A program made the position numbers and the translations under genes. The notes under the pieces were generated by a model, which was not told the origin of the DNA, searched no databases, and saw only the letters and a list, made by a program, of their open reading frames with translations. A stretch of 58,995 nt of DNA from Sphingomonadales bacterium (lineage in GTDB: Bacteria > Pseudomonadota > Alphaproteobacteria > Sphingomonadales > Sphingomonadaceae): the NCBI GenBank assembly GCA_027489365.1, contig JAIXZV010000320.1, positions 1 through 58,995 of the forward strand. Reading direction: 5' to 3'. Of the stretch, positions 9,841 through 19,308 are shown piece by piece (within the stretch, counting starts at the first letter, position 1; each line of letters opens with the position of its first letter).

Positions 9841-10908
9841 ATGCCCGCTACCTCGCTCCACCTCCGCCCGATCCAGTTCGTCGACACCCCGATCGGCCGC
9901 GATGGAGACGTCGCGCGGCTGGCCGGCGGGATGCTGTGGTTCGCCGCCTATGAATTGATCGAGGACGATCGGCGGCGGACCGTCGCGATTGCCGACCTCG
10001 ACACCTTGCTCGCCGACGAACGCGCGGCCAAGCTCCACGCCGCGATCACCACGCCGCGCGCGCCGCTGGTGCTGGGGGAGCGCACGCTGCGCTTCGATCA
10101 GCCGAGCGTCGCGGGCATCCTCAATGTGACGCCCGACAGCTTCTCCGACGGCGGCACGCACCACGAGGATCCGGCGGCGGCGGCGAGTGCCGGCGTGGCG
10201 CTGGCGGCGGCAGGGGCGGCGCTGATCGACCTCGGCGGCGAATCGACCAGGCCCGGTGCCGCCACCGTGTGGGAAGGCGATGAGATCAGCCGCGTCGTGC
10301 CCGTGATCGAACGGCTCGCGCGCAGCGGCACGCTCGTCTCGATCGACACGCGCAAGGCGGCGGTAATGGAGGCGGCACTCGCGGCAGGCGCGGCGATCGT
10401 CAACGATGTCTCGGCGCTGCTATGGGATGATCGCGCGCTGGAGGTGGTGGCGAAAGCGGGCTGCCCGGTCGTGCTGATGCACTCGCCCGAGCCGAGCAAG
10501 GGGCCGCATGGTGGTTCGGGCTATCAGGATGTCGTGGTCGAAGTGTTCGATTGGCTTGAGGACCGGATCGCGGCGGTGGTCGCGGGTGGCGTCGATCGGG
10601 CGCGGATCATCGTCGATCCCGGCATTGGCTTCGGAAAATCGCTGTCGGACAATCTCGCGCTGATCAACGGCCTTGCGCTGTTCCATGGGCTCGGCTGCCC
10701 GATCCTGCTCGGCGCGAGCCGCAAGCGGATGATCGGCGCGCTTTCGAACGAAGCGCCGGTCGGCGAACGGCTCGGCGGATCGGTCGCGCTGGCGATGGCG
10801 GGGATCGCGGCGGGCGTGCAGCTGCTGCGCGTCCACGACGTCGCGGAAACGGTGCAGGCGGTGCGTGTGTGGCGGGGGCTGCGCGATCGGGCGTTGGTCG
10901 GGCGGTAG
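9841..10908 (+). CDS. folP: Dihydropteroate synthase
   Basis: FolP condenses p-aminobenzoate with dihydropterin pyrophosphate in folate synthesis, and is the target of sulfonamides. The TIM-barrel domain begins near residue 85 with VAGILNVTPDSFSDGG, followed by LIDLGGESTRPGA, SIDTRKAAV, IVNDVSAL, IVDPGIGFGKS and LLGASRKRMIG, covering pterin and PABA site segments. The first ~80 residues are an N-terminal extension that I recall from alphaproteobacterial FolP proteins. An ATG at 9841 directly follows an in-frame GTG at 9838; 355 residues from the ATG. Upstream is a palindromic repeat. Confidence 0.95.
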   Translation: MPATSLHLRPIQFVDTPIGRDGDVARLAGGMLWFAAYELIEDDRRRTVAIADLDTLLADERAAKLHAAITTPRAPLVLGERTLRFDQPSVAGILNVTPDSFSDGGTHHEDPAAAASAGVALAAAGAALIDLGGESTRPGAATVWEGDEISRVVPVIERLARSGTLVSIDTRKAAVMEAALAAGAAIVNDVSALLWDDRALEVVAKAGCPVVLMHSPEPSKGPHGGSGYQDVVVEVFDWLEDRIAAVVAGGVDRARIIVDPGIGFGKSLSDNLALINGLALFHGLGCPILLGASRKRMIGALSNEAPVGERLGGSVALAMAGIAAGVQLLRVHDVAETVQAVRVWRGLRDRALVGR

Positions 10909-10920
10909 CGGCGCGACGTC

Positions 10921-10970
10921 GGCAGAGCCGTCGTCGGTCGGATCGGCAAAGCCGTCCGCCGTCCGGGCTT
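10921..10970. repeat. Dispersed repeat, GTCGGTCGGATCGG family
   Basis: This 50-base stretch between the convergent folP and response-regulator genes matches the reverse complement of 52072-52130: both share GTCGGTCGGATCGG and CCGTCCGCCGTCCGG in the same order. The rest of this gap, up to 11013, is GC-rich sequence with no gene. Confidence 0.65.
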
Positions 10971-11013
10971 GCGCTGCGCCTTGCGCACCGGCGCGGGCGT
11001 TGCCGCGCCTGCG

Positions 11014-12438
<1,425 letters not shown>

Positions 12439-12638
12439 GCGTTACCCCATTCCGTCCCAGGTTCAGGCGCTAACCATAGGCGTAAGGTATGAAAGCGGAC
12501 TTAAACGCCCCGCGATGAGACAGCAGGGACACAAGTGCTGTTCACGCCCCGCTAAGCATCGCCGCAATCGCAGGGCTTGAGGGTCGCGCGCGTGACCGCT
12601 AAGCAGACGATGAAATAGGCATTTCGAGGGACGAGACG

Positions 12639-12767
12639 ATGGCTGCCGAAAACGACATTCAGGTCCACCAGGCGACGTATCACAAGGTGATCGGCTGGTT
12701 GAAATATGGCGCGATCATCGTTGCGGCGGTGGCCGCCGGGGTGATTTTCCTGATCACGCGGAAGTAG
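12639..12767 (+). CDS. aa3-type cytochrome c oxidase subunit IV
   Basis: A 42-residue protein, MAAENDIQVHQATYHKVIGW followed by one transmembrane helix (LKYGAIIVAAVAAGVIFLIT) and RK. This matches the small subunit IV of alphaproteobacterial aa3 oxidases (COX4_pro_2 type), whose helix packs against the catalytic subunits. The catalytic subunits are not here; instead pntAA begins 2 bases after the stop, so it is probably the first gene of the transhydrogenase operon. Placement at the head of pnt is a known alphaproteobacterial arrangement (recalled, not checked). Confidence 0.85.
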   Translation: MAAENDIQVHQATYHKVIGWLKYGAIIVAAVAAGVIFLITRK

Positions 12768-12768
12768 G

Positions 12769-13890
12769 ATGAAGATCGCCGTCCTGCGCGAAACCGCCGA
12801 GGGCGAGCGCCGCGTCGCCGCGACACCGGAAACGGTGAAGAAGTTCATCGGTCTCGGCGCGACCGTCGCGGTTGAGGCGGGGGCCGGGGTCGGGGCGTCG
12901 ATCGCCGATGCCGATTATGCGGCTGCCGGCGCGAGCGTGGCGGATCGGACGGCGACGCTGGCGGGTGCGGAGATCGTGCTCGGGGTGCAGGGGCCTTCGG
13001 CGGATACGCTGGGCGGTGTTGCGCCGGGTGCGTGGCTCGCCGCCGCGCTCAATCCATTCGCGGATCGCGCGCGGATCGACGGTTATGCCGCAGCGGGGAT
13101 CGAAGCGCTGGCGATGGAATTCATGCCGCGCATTACGCGTGCGCAATCGATGGATATCCTGTCGTCGCAATCGAACCTGGCAGGTTACAAGGCCGTCCTC
13201 GATGCGGCCGCGACCTATGGCCGCGCCTTTCCGATGATGATGACGGCGGCGGGCACGGTTTCCGCGGCGCGTGTGTTCGTGATGGGCGTCGGCGTTGCGG
13301 GGCTACAGGCGATCGCCACCGCACGGCGCTTGGGCGCGCAGGTTTCGGCAACCGACGTTCGCTCGGCGACCAAGGAGCAAATCCAGTCGCTCGGCGCGAA
13401 GCCGATCTTCGTCGAGAACGTGGCTGGCATCGAGGGCGAAGGCTCGGGCGGCTATGCGGGTGAGATGTCGCCTGAATATCAGGCGGCGCAGGCGGAGTTG
13501 GTCTCGGGCCATATCGCCAAGCAGGACATCGTCATCACGACCGCGCTGATCCCCGGTCGCCCCGCCCCGCGCCTCATCTCGGCGGTGCAAGTCGCGAGTA
13601 TGCGGCCCGGCTCGGTGATCGTCGATCTCGCGGTCGAGGCTGGCGGCAATGTCGAAGGCGCGGTCGCGGGCGAGACGGTGGTGGTGAACGGCGTGTCGAT
13701 CGTCGGCTATCGCAACGTGCCCTCGCGCTTGGCGGCGGATGCCTCGGCGTTGTTCAGCCGCAACCTGTTCAATTTCCTCAGCGCCTTCTGGGACAAGGAA
13801 GCGGGCAAGCCGGTCCTCGACGCCGAGATCGGCGACGCGATCCGGCTGACGCAGGGTGGCAAGGTCGTGAACGCGCGGTTGCTGGGGTGA
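12769..13890 (+). CDS. pntAA: NAD(P) transhydrogenase subunit alpha, part 1 (PntAA)
   Basis: This 373-residue cytoplasmic NAD(H)-binding domain I of the proton-translocating transhydrogenase starts MKIAVLRETAEGERRVAATP. The NAD-binding fold includes VFVMGVGVAGLQAIATARRLGA, the Q-rich hinge after EAMSQSNLAGYK-like QSNLAGYKAVLDAA, and DIVITTALIPGRPAPRLI. It lacks the membrane part, which is encoded separately by pntAB, as in Rhodospirillum and other alphaproteobacteria. The stop codon overlaps the ATG of the next gene, an unknown secreted protein. Confidence 0.96.
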   Translation: MKIAVLRETAEGERRVAATPETVKKFIGLGATVAVEAGAGVGASIADADYAAAGASVADRTATLAGAEIVLGVQGPSADTLGGVAPGAWLAAALNPFADRARIDGYAAAGIEALAMEFMPRITRAQSMDILSSQSNLAGYKAVLDAAATYGRAFPMMMTAAGTVSAARVFVMGVGVAGLQAIATARRLGAQVSATDVRSATKEQIQSLGAKPIFVENVAGIEGEGSGGYAGEMSPEYQAAQAELVSGHIAKQDIVITTALIPGRPAPRLISAVQVASMRPGSVIVDLAVEAGGNVEGAVAGETVVVNGVSIVGYRNVPSRLAADASALFSRNLFNFLSAFWDKEAGKPVLDAEIGDAIRLTQGGKVVNARLLG

Positions 13891-14702
13891 TGAGAGGAGG
13901 CGCGATCTCAGCTTTCGCGCGGCTTCGATTTGCCCGCCTCATCGGCGCGTACCTCGTCGCGCTCGCTCCGGGCACCGCGTTGGCCAAGGATCCGATCTTC
14001 AGCGTCTCGTGGATGGTCGTTCCACAGTCGCTGCCCACGAAGCAGCTGACGCTCACGCCGGATCAATCGGAGCCACTGTTCAGGATCGTGCCGAAAAGCA
14101 TCTATCGGCTCCCGGTCGATGCCGTGCCGCAAAAGGGCAAGACTCTGATCCCCGCCGGGACGTATCTCGCGGCGGTTGACGATGTGCCCGGCATGGTGTG
14201 TGAGCCGACACGCCGCCGCGGTAATGAGAGCTTTTTCTGTCTGGTCGATACCGATGGCGATGGCCGCTTCGATGCTTGCCGCAGGCTGCCGTCTAAAGAG
14301 ATCAGCTACGGTCGCCGGGGCATGGTGATCAGAAAAAGCGAATATCTGTTCTCTATGGCGACGCCCCTCGCGCCGGAAACACGCGAACAGCCGATCGCGA
14401 TTGACCGCTGGCAATCGGGTGATGGTTTTTCACCGCTTGCGGTGGAGTTAGTCTTTGACTCTCGTTTTGCGCTGCAAAGCGCAAACCGCTTTGCGATCTG
14501 CATTTCCCGCAGCGATCTGAAGGATGTCTGGGGTGGAACGATCCCCACGCGCGTCTGTCTACCGCAGATTACTGAAGTCAAGGATCGCGACTTGCCCGTC
14601 GAACAGAATTTTCTGGGGACGAAGGTTCGTTTCCTATCGGTCGCTGGCAAAGCGTTGCAGGCCGAGATCGAGTACCGTTCGAGTGGTGGAGAATTCCGAT
14701 GA
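13890..14702 (+). CDS. Secreted protein of unknown function between pntAA and pntAB
   Basis: A 270-residue protein that I do not recognise. The N-terminus has a basic start and hydrophobic core (LIGAYLVALAPGTALA) ending in an Ala-x-Ala-like cleavage site near residue 30, so it is probably exported. The mature part has CLVDTDGDGRFDAC, a D-x-D-x-D-G loop like calcium-binding loops flanked by cysteines, and a few further cysteines. The ATG at 13890 overlaps the pntAA stop, and a GTG sits one codon earlier. The stretch at about 14330-14560 looks less GC-rich than its neighbours. It separates two genes that usually touch, so acquisition into the operon is possible. Confidence 0.7.
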   Translation: MRGGAISAFARLRFARLIGAYLVALAPGTALAKDPIFSVSWMVVPQSLPTKQLTLTPDQSEPLFRIVPKSIYRLPVDAVPQKGKTLIPAGTYLAAVDDVPGMVCEPTRRRGNESFFCLVDTDGDGRFDACRRLPSKEISYGRRGMVIRKSEYLFSMATPLAPETREQPIAIDRWQSGDGFSPLAVELVFDSRFALQSANRFAICISRSDLKDVWGGTIPTRVCLPQITEVKDRDLPVEQNFLGTKVRFLSVAGKALQAEIEYRSSGGEFR

Positions 14703-14741
14703 TCGACGTGCTACGCGTCGCCGGTCGGTAAGGGGAAAAAC

Positions 14742-15050
14742 ATGGACTTCATCTCGATCCTTTCCATCTTCGTGATGGCTTGCTTCGTCGGCTATTATGT
14801 CGTGTGGTCGGTGACCCCGGCGTTGCACACGCCGTTGATGGCGGTGACCAATGCGATTTCCTCCGTCATCATCGTCGGTGCGCTGATCGCCAGTGCGGCG
14901 ATCGGCATTGGCAGCGGGGGTGCCGTGTCGAAATGGCTCGGGCTGCTCGCGGTGGTACTGGCGAGCGTCAACATCTTCGGCGGCTTTGCGGTCACGGCGC
15001 GGATGCTGGCGATGTATAAGAAGAAAGCGCCGAGCGCGGCGAAGCACTGA
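14742..15050 (+). CDS. pntAB: NAD(P) transhydrogenase subunit alpha, part 2 (PntAB)
   Basis: A 102-residue integral membrane subunit with three to four hydrophobic helices, beginning [20 protein letters not shown] and containing the conserved [20 protein letters not shown] block found in PntAB. It forms part of the proton channel (domain II) with PntB. The ATG follows the A/G-rich ribosome site AAGGGGAA. A palindromic repeat separates it from pntB. Confidence 0.95.
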   Translation: MDFISILSIFVMACFVGYYVVWSVTPALHTPLMAVTNAISSVIIVGALIASAAIGIGSGGAVSKWLGLLAVVLASVNIFGGFAVTARMLAMYKKKAPSAAKH

Positions 15051-15057
15051 CACTGAC

Positions 15058-15141
15058 TGTCGCCCCAGCGAAGGCTGGGGTCTCGTGGGGGCCGGTCCTG
15101 CGCGAGCAACGGGAAGATGCCAGCATTCGCTGGCATGACGG
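15058..15141. repeat. Dispersed palindromic repeat, CCCCAGC family, within the pnt operon
   Basis: The left hairpin TGTCGCCCCAGCGAAGGCTG and the right hairpin ATGCCAGCATTCGCTGGCAT resemble the copy at 6079-6163, with a longer spacer. It lies between pntAB and pntB, so the operon mRNA would carry a strong hairpin here unless pntB has its own promoter. Confidence 0.7.
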
Positions 15142-15174
15142 AAACGGGCACGGAATGGGGACGGGTTGAGCGCT

Positions 15175-16644
15175 ATGGAACATGTGACGGCAAATCCCTG
15201 GGCATCGCTCGCCTATCTCGTCGCGGGTGTGTGTTTCATCCTCGCCCTGCGCGGCCTGTCGAGTCCGGCGACGAGCCAGCAGGGCAACCGCATGGGCATC
15301 ATCGGCATGACCATCGCGGTGGTGACGACGCTGGTGACGCATGTTCCGATGCAGACCGTGGGGTGGCTTACGGACGGTTCCACCGGCCTGCCGTTCACGC
15401 GCATTGACGTGCCAACGATCATCGAAATAGTCGCCGCAATCGGCATCGGTGCCGCGATCGGCATCGTCACCGCGCGGAAAATCGCGATGACCGACATGCC
15501 GCAGCTCGTCGCCGCGTTCCACTCGCTGGTCGGTCTTGCGGCAGTGCTCGTCGCGGCGGCGGCGTTCCTCAATCCCGAAGCATTTGGTATCGCCGAGAAC
15601 GGGGTTATCTTCGTCCAGTCCCGCATCGAAATGGGCTTGGGTATCGCGATCGGCGCGATCACCTTCAGCGGATCGGTCATCGCCTTCCTCAAGCTCAACG
15701 GCAATATGGGGGGCAAGCCGATCATGCTGCCGGGCCGCCACGTCATCAATCTCGGCGTGTTGGCGGCGATCCTTGGCCTCGTCGCCTATTTCACGCAGGA
15801 CCAGAGCCCGTGGATCTTCTGGACCGTCACGATCCTCTCCTTCGCGATCGGCTTCCTGCTGATCATTCCGATCGGCGGCGCGGACATGCCGGTCGTGGTG
15901 TCGATGCTCAACTCCTATTCGGGCTGGGCCGCCGCCGCGATGGGCTTCACGCTGCACAATACCGCGATGATCATCACCGGCGCGCTCGTCGGCTCGTCGG
16001 GCGCGATCCTCAGCTACATCATGTGCAAGGCCATGAATCGCAGCTTCATTTCGGTGATCGCGGGCGGCTTCGGCGGCGATGCGGGGCCAAGCGGCGGCGA
16101 GGCCAAGGAACAGCGCCCGTGGAAGCGCGGCAGCGCCGAGGACGCCGCCTTCCTGCTCGGCCAGGCCGAACAGGTCATCATCGTCCCCGGCTACGGCATG
16201 GCGGTCAGCCAGGCGCAACACACGCTGCGCGAAATGGGCGACAAGTTGAAGGAACATGGCGTCCGCGTGAAATACGCGATCCATCCCGTCGCCGGGCGCA
16301 TGCCGGGGCATATGAACGTCCTGCTCGCCGAAGCGAACGTGCCGTATGACGATGTGTTCGAGCTGGAAGACATCAACAGCGAATTCGCGCAGACCGACAT
16401 CGCCTTCGTCATCGGCGCGAACGACGTGACCAATCCGGCGGCCAAGACCGACAAGAGCTCGCCGATCTACGGGATGCCCGTGCTCGACGTCGAAAAGGCG
16501 AAGACCGTGCTGTTCATCAAGCGATCGATGGGCGGGGTCGGCTATGCCGGTGTCGACAACGACGTGTTCTACATGGACAACACGATGATGCTGCTCGGCG
16601 ATGCCAAGAAAATGGTCGAGGAAATCGTCAAGTCGCTCGAATGA
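15175..16644 (+). CDS. pntB: NAD(P) transhydrogenase subunit beta (PntB)
   Basis: PntB holds most of the membrane domain II and the NADP(H)-binding domain III of the transhydrogenase, which uses the proton gradient to make NADPH. Nine or so hydrophobic helices occupy residues 1-280, including MTDMPQLVAAFHSLVGLAAV. The C-terminal nucleotide domain has VIIVPGYGMAVSQAQHTLRE, YAIHPVAGRMPGHMNVLLAE, IGANDVTNPAA and SMGGVGYAGVDN. The ATG at 15175 gives 489 residues; a TTG three codons upstream is a less likely start. Confidence 0.96.
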   Translation: MEHVTANPWASLAYLVAGVCFILALRGLSSPATSQQGNRMGIIGMTIAVVTTLVTHVPMQTVGWLTDGSTGLPFTRIDVPTIIEIVAAIGIGAAIGIVTARKIAMTDMPQLVAAFHSLVGLAAVLVAAAAFLNPEAFGIAENGVIFVQSRIEMGLGIAIGAITFSGSVIAFLKLNGNMGGKPIMLPGRHVINLGVLAAILGLVAYFTQDQSPWIFWTVTILSFAIGFLLIIPIGGADMPVVVSMLNSYSGWAAAAMGFTLHNTAMIITGALVGSSGAILSYIMCKAMNRSFISVIAGGFGGDAGPSGGEAKEQRPWKRGSAEDAAFLLGQAEQVIIVPGYGMAVSQAQHTLREMGDKLKEHGVRVKYAIHPVAGRMPGHMNVLLAEANVPYDDVFELEDINSEFAQTDIAFVIGANDVTNPAAKTDKSSPIYGMPVLDVEKAKTVLFIKRSMGGVGYAGVDNDVFYMDNTMMLLGDAKKMVEEIVKSLE

Positions 16645-16873
16645 TCCGACACTGGCGCGCCTTCTGATACTGTCGCGACCGCCGCGCGGGTTTTCCAGAT
16701 ACGAATGATACGCATCGCAATTGCCGCAGATTCGGACGTAATCGCGCGATTATCCGGGCGCGTGCCATGATTTATCGCCGAAGCGGGGACAGTTCGACTA
16801 CCCCGATTTGGCGTAATGCGTAAATTCCATGTTCGCCTCGGACCGTCCGGGTCCGATCGAAGGGGATGACAGC

Positions 16874-17857
16874 ATGGAAAAGGGGAGCAGCGGCGGTATC
16901 GGTTCGTCGGCCCTCGGCTGGAGCGGCGCACCATCGCCAGCGATGCCAGCGACGCTGGTCATTGCCGACGCGGCGCTGGGCGATACGCCCGAACATGCCG
17001 TTCTCGCCGCAGGTGGTGAGCTGCGCGGCCGGGTGAGCTGGCAGGACGCGCTCGAGCGGCTCGAACGGCAAGGCCCGCTGGCGGTGGTGCTGGCTGAAGC
17101 GCGCGGCGCGTCCGACGCGGCGATCGCGCCGGTGTTGCCGCTGCTCGATGCGATGGCGCGGCGCGGCGATGCGCGTATCGTCGTCACGCTCGATGTCGAG
17201 CAGATCGATCTATTGAGCGCGACATTGGGCGGGCGCGGGATTGAGTTCCTGTGTGCACCGAGTGACGTCGAATGCGTGGCGGCGTTGTACATCGCCGGCA
17301 TCGGTGAGGGGCACCGTATCCACGATGTCAGCCGCAATGCCGAGGCGGTGCGCCTGCAGCGGCTCAACGAGGAAGTCGCGCGAATCGCCGAGACGCTCGC
17401 GCGACTGACGCGCGGCGAGACCGAAACCCGCTATCCAGAGCGTCCGGCGGCTGGGGTCGGCGAGCCGGTGCAGAGCTATCGCGCGCCGCCTCCTGCCGAC
17501 GATACGGCGGTCGTGAGTGCGCGCGACATTCGGGAGGCGATTCGCGCGCGGCGCCTGCGAGACCAATATTTCGGCAAGGGCCTGTTCGAGGATCCGGCGT
17601 GGGACATGCTGCTGGATCTGTTCGCGGCCGAATTGGAGCGCGCCCAAGTCTCGGTGTCGAGCCTGTGCATCGCCGCTGCGGTCGCGCCGACCACCGCGCT
17701 GCGCTGGATCGCGCGCATGACCGAAGCGGGCCTGTTCGAACGCCGACCTGACCCGTTCGACCGTCGCCGCGCCTTCCTCGGCCTCTCCGCGCGCGCCAGC
17801 GTGGGAATGCGCAACTATGCCGCAGCGATCGGGCGCGGCGGCTTGGCGATGGTGTAA
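16874..17857 (+). CDS. MarR-like winged-helix regulator with a degenerate receiver-like N-terminus
   Basis: About 327 residues. Roughly residues 25-140 alternate hydrophobic strands and helices like a response-regulator receiver (TLVIAD, LAVVLAEARG, ARIVVTLD, FLCAPSD), but the expected phospho-acceptor Asp is Glu/Ala in VVLAEARG and the conserved Lys-Pro reads Ala-Pro in FLCAPSD. A helical linker with LNEEVARIAETLARL follows. The C-terminal ~100 residues (LFEDPAWDMLLDLFAAELE, then VSSLCIAAAVAPTTALRWI) are a winged helix of the MarR-like type common in sphingomonads. The ATG at 16874 is preferred because AAGGGG lies 8 bases upstream; an ATG at 16829 has no ribosome site. The upstream 229-base gap shows nothing certain. 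Confidence 0.75.
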   Translation: MEKGSSGGIGSSALGWSGAPSPAMPATLVIADAALGDTPEHAVLAAGGELRGRVSWQDALERLERQGPLAVVLAEARGASDAAIAPVLPLLDAMARRGDARIVVTLDVEQIDLLSATLGGRGIEFLCAPSDVECVAALYIAGIGEGHRIHDVSRNAEAVRLQRLNEEVARIAETLARLTRGETETRYPERPAAGVGEPVQSYRAPPPADDTAVVSARDIREAIRARRLRDQYFGKGLFEDPAWDMLLDLFAAELERAQVSVSSLCIAAAVAPTTALRWIARMTEAGLFERRPDPFDRRRAFLGLSARASVGMRNYAAAIGRGGLAMV

Positions 17858-17936
17858 CGCGGCGCACGGCTGCGGTTCGGCGACGAGCAGACTTGCTCCA
17901 GCCAAAAACCGCGCTAATACGCTGGCTCCCGTGCAG

Positions 17937-18012
17937 GGGCGATTAGCTCAGTTGGTAGAGCGTCTCGTTTACACCGAGAATGTCGGCGGTTCGAGCCCGT
18001 CATCGCCCACCA
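17937..18012 (+). tRNA. tRNA-Val (anticodon TAC)
   Basis: The acceptor stem GGGCGAT (17937-17943) pairs with ATCGCCC (18002-18008), followed by A and an encoded CCA. The D-arm contains AGCTCAGTTGGTAGAGC, the anticodon stem TCTCG/CGAGA encloses the loop TTTACAC with anticodon TAC, and the T-arm is GGCGGTTCGAGCCCGTC with the usual TTCGA. The length is 76 bases. No integrase or repeated tRNA end was seen nearby. Confidence 0.97.
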
Positions 18013-18039
18013 TTCGCAATTGCGAGCGATTCCAGCGCA

Positions 18040-18681
18040 TCAGCTTTCGGCAATCAGCCGCTTGAGCTTGGCGAGCGTGGTCGCCGCGTCTTCGGCATGG
18101 TCGATCGTGGTCACGAACTCCCCGGCTCGCCCCATCAGATAGACCGAGGCCGTATGGTCGATCGTATAGTCGCCGTCCGAAGTCGGCACCTTAACGTACG
18201 TGACGCGATACGCCTTCACGATCGTGTCGAGCTGCGCCTTGGTGCCGCGCAGCCCGATGATCGGCGTGCCGAACAGCGCCAGATACTGGCCGAGCGATTG
18301 CTGCGAATCATGATCGGGGTCGACCGTCACGAACACGATGTTGAATTTGTCCCCGTCGCGGCCGAGTTGCTTGCGCAAGCTCGCCATCCGGCTGAGCGTG
18401 CTCGGGCAGACATCGGGGCAGCGCGTGAAGCCGAAGAAGATCGCGAACGGCTTGCCCTTCAGCGTCTGGTCGGTGACCGCCTTGCCGGTCGTGTCGGTCA
18501 TGGCGAACCGTCCGCCGAACTGGCGGGCGTAATTTGCCTCGGCGGAGGCCGTTTCCGTCACCGGCATGGCCTTCTTATCGACAAAGGTCAGATAGGCGAA
18601 CGCGCCCACGCCAAGGGCGACGAGCGCCCAAAGCGCGATCCGCAACGTGCGCCAGCGCGATGGCCGATCAATGCTGCGCAT
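18040..18681 (-). CDS. SCO1/SenC family copper-delivery protein
   Basis: A 213-residue membrane-anchored, periplasm-facing thioredoxin-fold protein that helps load the CuA site of cytochrome c oxidase. One transmembrane helix lies near residues 14-33 (RIALWALVALGVGAFAYLTF). The copper ligands are the two cysteines of CPDVC (88 and 92) and the histidine in DHTASVY. The ATG at 18681 has GGGAGG 6 bases upstream and is preferred over 18702. Its start overlaps the end of the PCuAC gene by 14 bases, so both belong to the same operon. Confidence 0.92.
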   Translation of the reverse strand: MRSIDRPSRWRTLRIALWALVALGVGAFAYLTFVDKKAMPVTETASAEANYARQFGGRFAMTDTTGKAVTDQTLKGKPFAIFFGFTRCPDVCPSTLSRMASLRKQLGRDGDKFNIVFVTVDPDHDSQQSLGQYLALFGTPIIGLRGTKAQLDTIVKAYRVTYVKVPTSDGDYTIDHTASVYLMGRAGEFVTTIDHAEDAATTLAKLKRLIAES

Positions 18682-19147
18682 GATCGCCTCCCGGGCCGCC
18701 ATAGGAGATCGCTTCGACCTTGAACTGGATGCGGACCTTCCCCGCGCGCTTGAAGCGCAGTTCGGCGGGGATCAGCGTTCCCTGCTTGAGCGGCGCTTTC
18801 AGGCCGATCAGCATGAGGTGATAGCCGCCCGGTTTGAGCGCGACGGTGGTCCCCGCCGGGATCGGCAGACCGCCCTTCACCTCGCGCATCCGCATTATGC
18901 CCCCCTCGATCGAGACGGTGTGGATTTGGACCTGGCGCGCGACCGGCGCGGTCGCGGACAACAGAATGTCGTCCTGCTTGCCGCTGTTGGTGACCGTCAG
19001 AAATCCGCCACCGACGGTCTGGCCGGGGCCGGTTTCGCGCGACCAAGGGTGGCCGAGCTTGAGGTCGCGGACGGCGAAGCCGTGTGCGGCAAGCGGCGCG
19101 GCAATGATCGCGCAAGCGAGCGCCAGTGCGTTTCTGGGCAGGATCAT
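18668..19147 (-). CDS. Periplasmic copper chaperone PCu(A)C
   Basis: A 159-residue secreted protein with a clear signal peptide (ALALACAIIAAPLAAHGFA). The copper site H-(M)-x10-M-x21-H-x-M can be followed: HTVSIEGGIMRMREV, then GGYHLMLIGLK about 21 residues on. PCu(A)C proteins hand Cu(I) to SCO and the CuA subunit, which fits the adjacent SCO gene. The ATG at 19147 has GGAG about 9 bases upstream and overlaps the preceding small ORF in an ATGA arrangement. Confidence 0.92.
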   Translation of the reverse strand: MILPRNALALACAIIAAPLAAHGFAVRDLKLGHPWSRETGPGQTVGGGFLTVTNSGKQDDILLSATAPVARQVQIHTVSIEGGIMRMREVKGGLPIPAGTTVALKPGGYHLMLIGLKAPLKQGTLIPAELRFKRAGKVRIQFKVEAISYGGPGGDHAQH

Positions 19148-19308
19148 GGGTGATACTCCAATGGGTGGGATGAAAAGGGAATTGCGGCCGGCACCGGCGC
19201 GGCGGTGACGTGGAGCGGCAGCGAGAGCAGAAGCGCGAGCCAGGCCGATCGCCGGATCCGGCGCAGCGTTGCGATATGGCGGGGCGGCGGTGGGGATGCG
19301 GCGATCAT
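19144..19308 (-). CDS. Small membrane-like ORF in the copper/oxidase operon
   Basis: A 54-residue frame starting MIAASPPPPRHIATLRRIRR, followed by a hydrophobic segment SAWLALLLSLPLHVTA and a polar tail. Its ATG overlaps the DUF2244 stop in ATGA form, and its own stop overlaps the PCuAC start in the same way, so it fills the gap exactly. I do not recognise the family. It could be a small inner-membrane or secreted peptide; the alternative is a chance frame in high-GC sequence, but two coupled junctions make a real gene more likely. Confidence 0.5.
   Translation of the reverse strand: MIAASPPPPRHIATLRRIRRSAWLALLLSLPLHVTAAPVPAAIPFSSHPLEYHP

Noticed and set aside
13887..13892. Frameshift joining pntAA and the next gene
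   Set aside because: pntAA ends at its normal C-terminus (KVVNARLLG) and the next gene starts with its own ATG and signal peptide.
16690..16730. GAATGATACGCATCGCAA, resembling an iron box
   Set aside because: Only one arm matches the TGCGAAT dyad and the next gene has no iron link.
17937..18012. tRNA-Val as an integration site of a genomic island
   Set aside because: No integrase, no direct repeat of the tRNA 3' end was seen and the flanking genes look like core genes.
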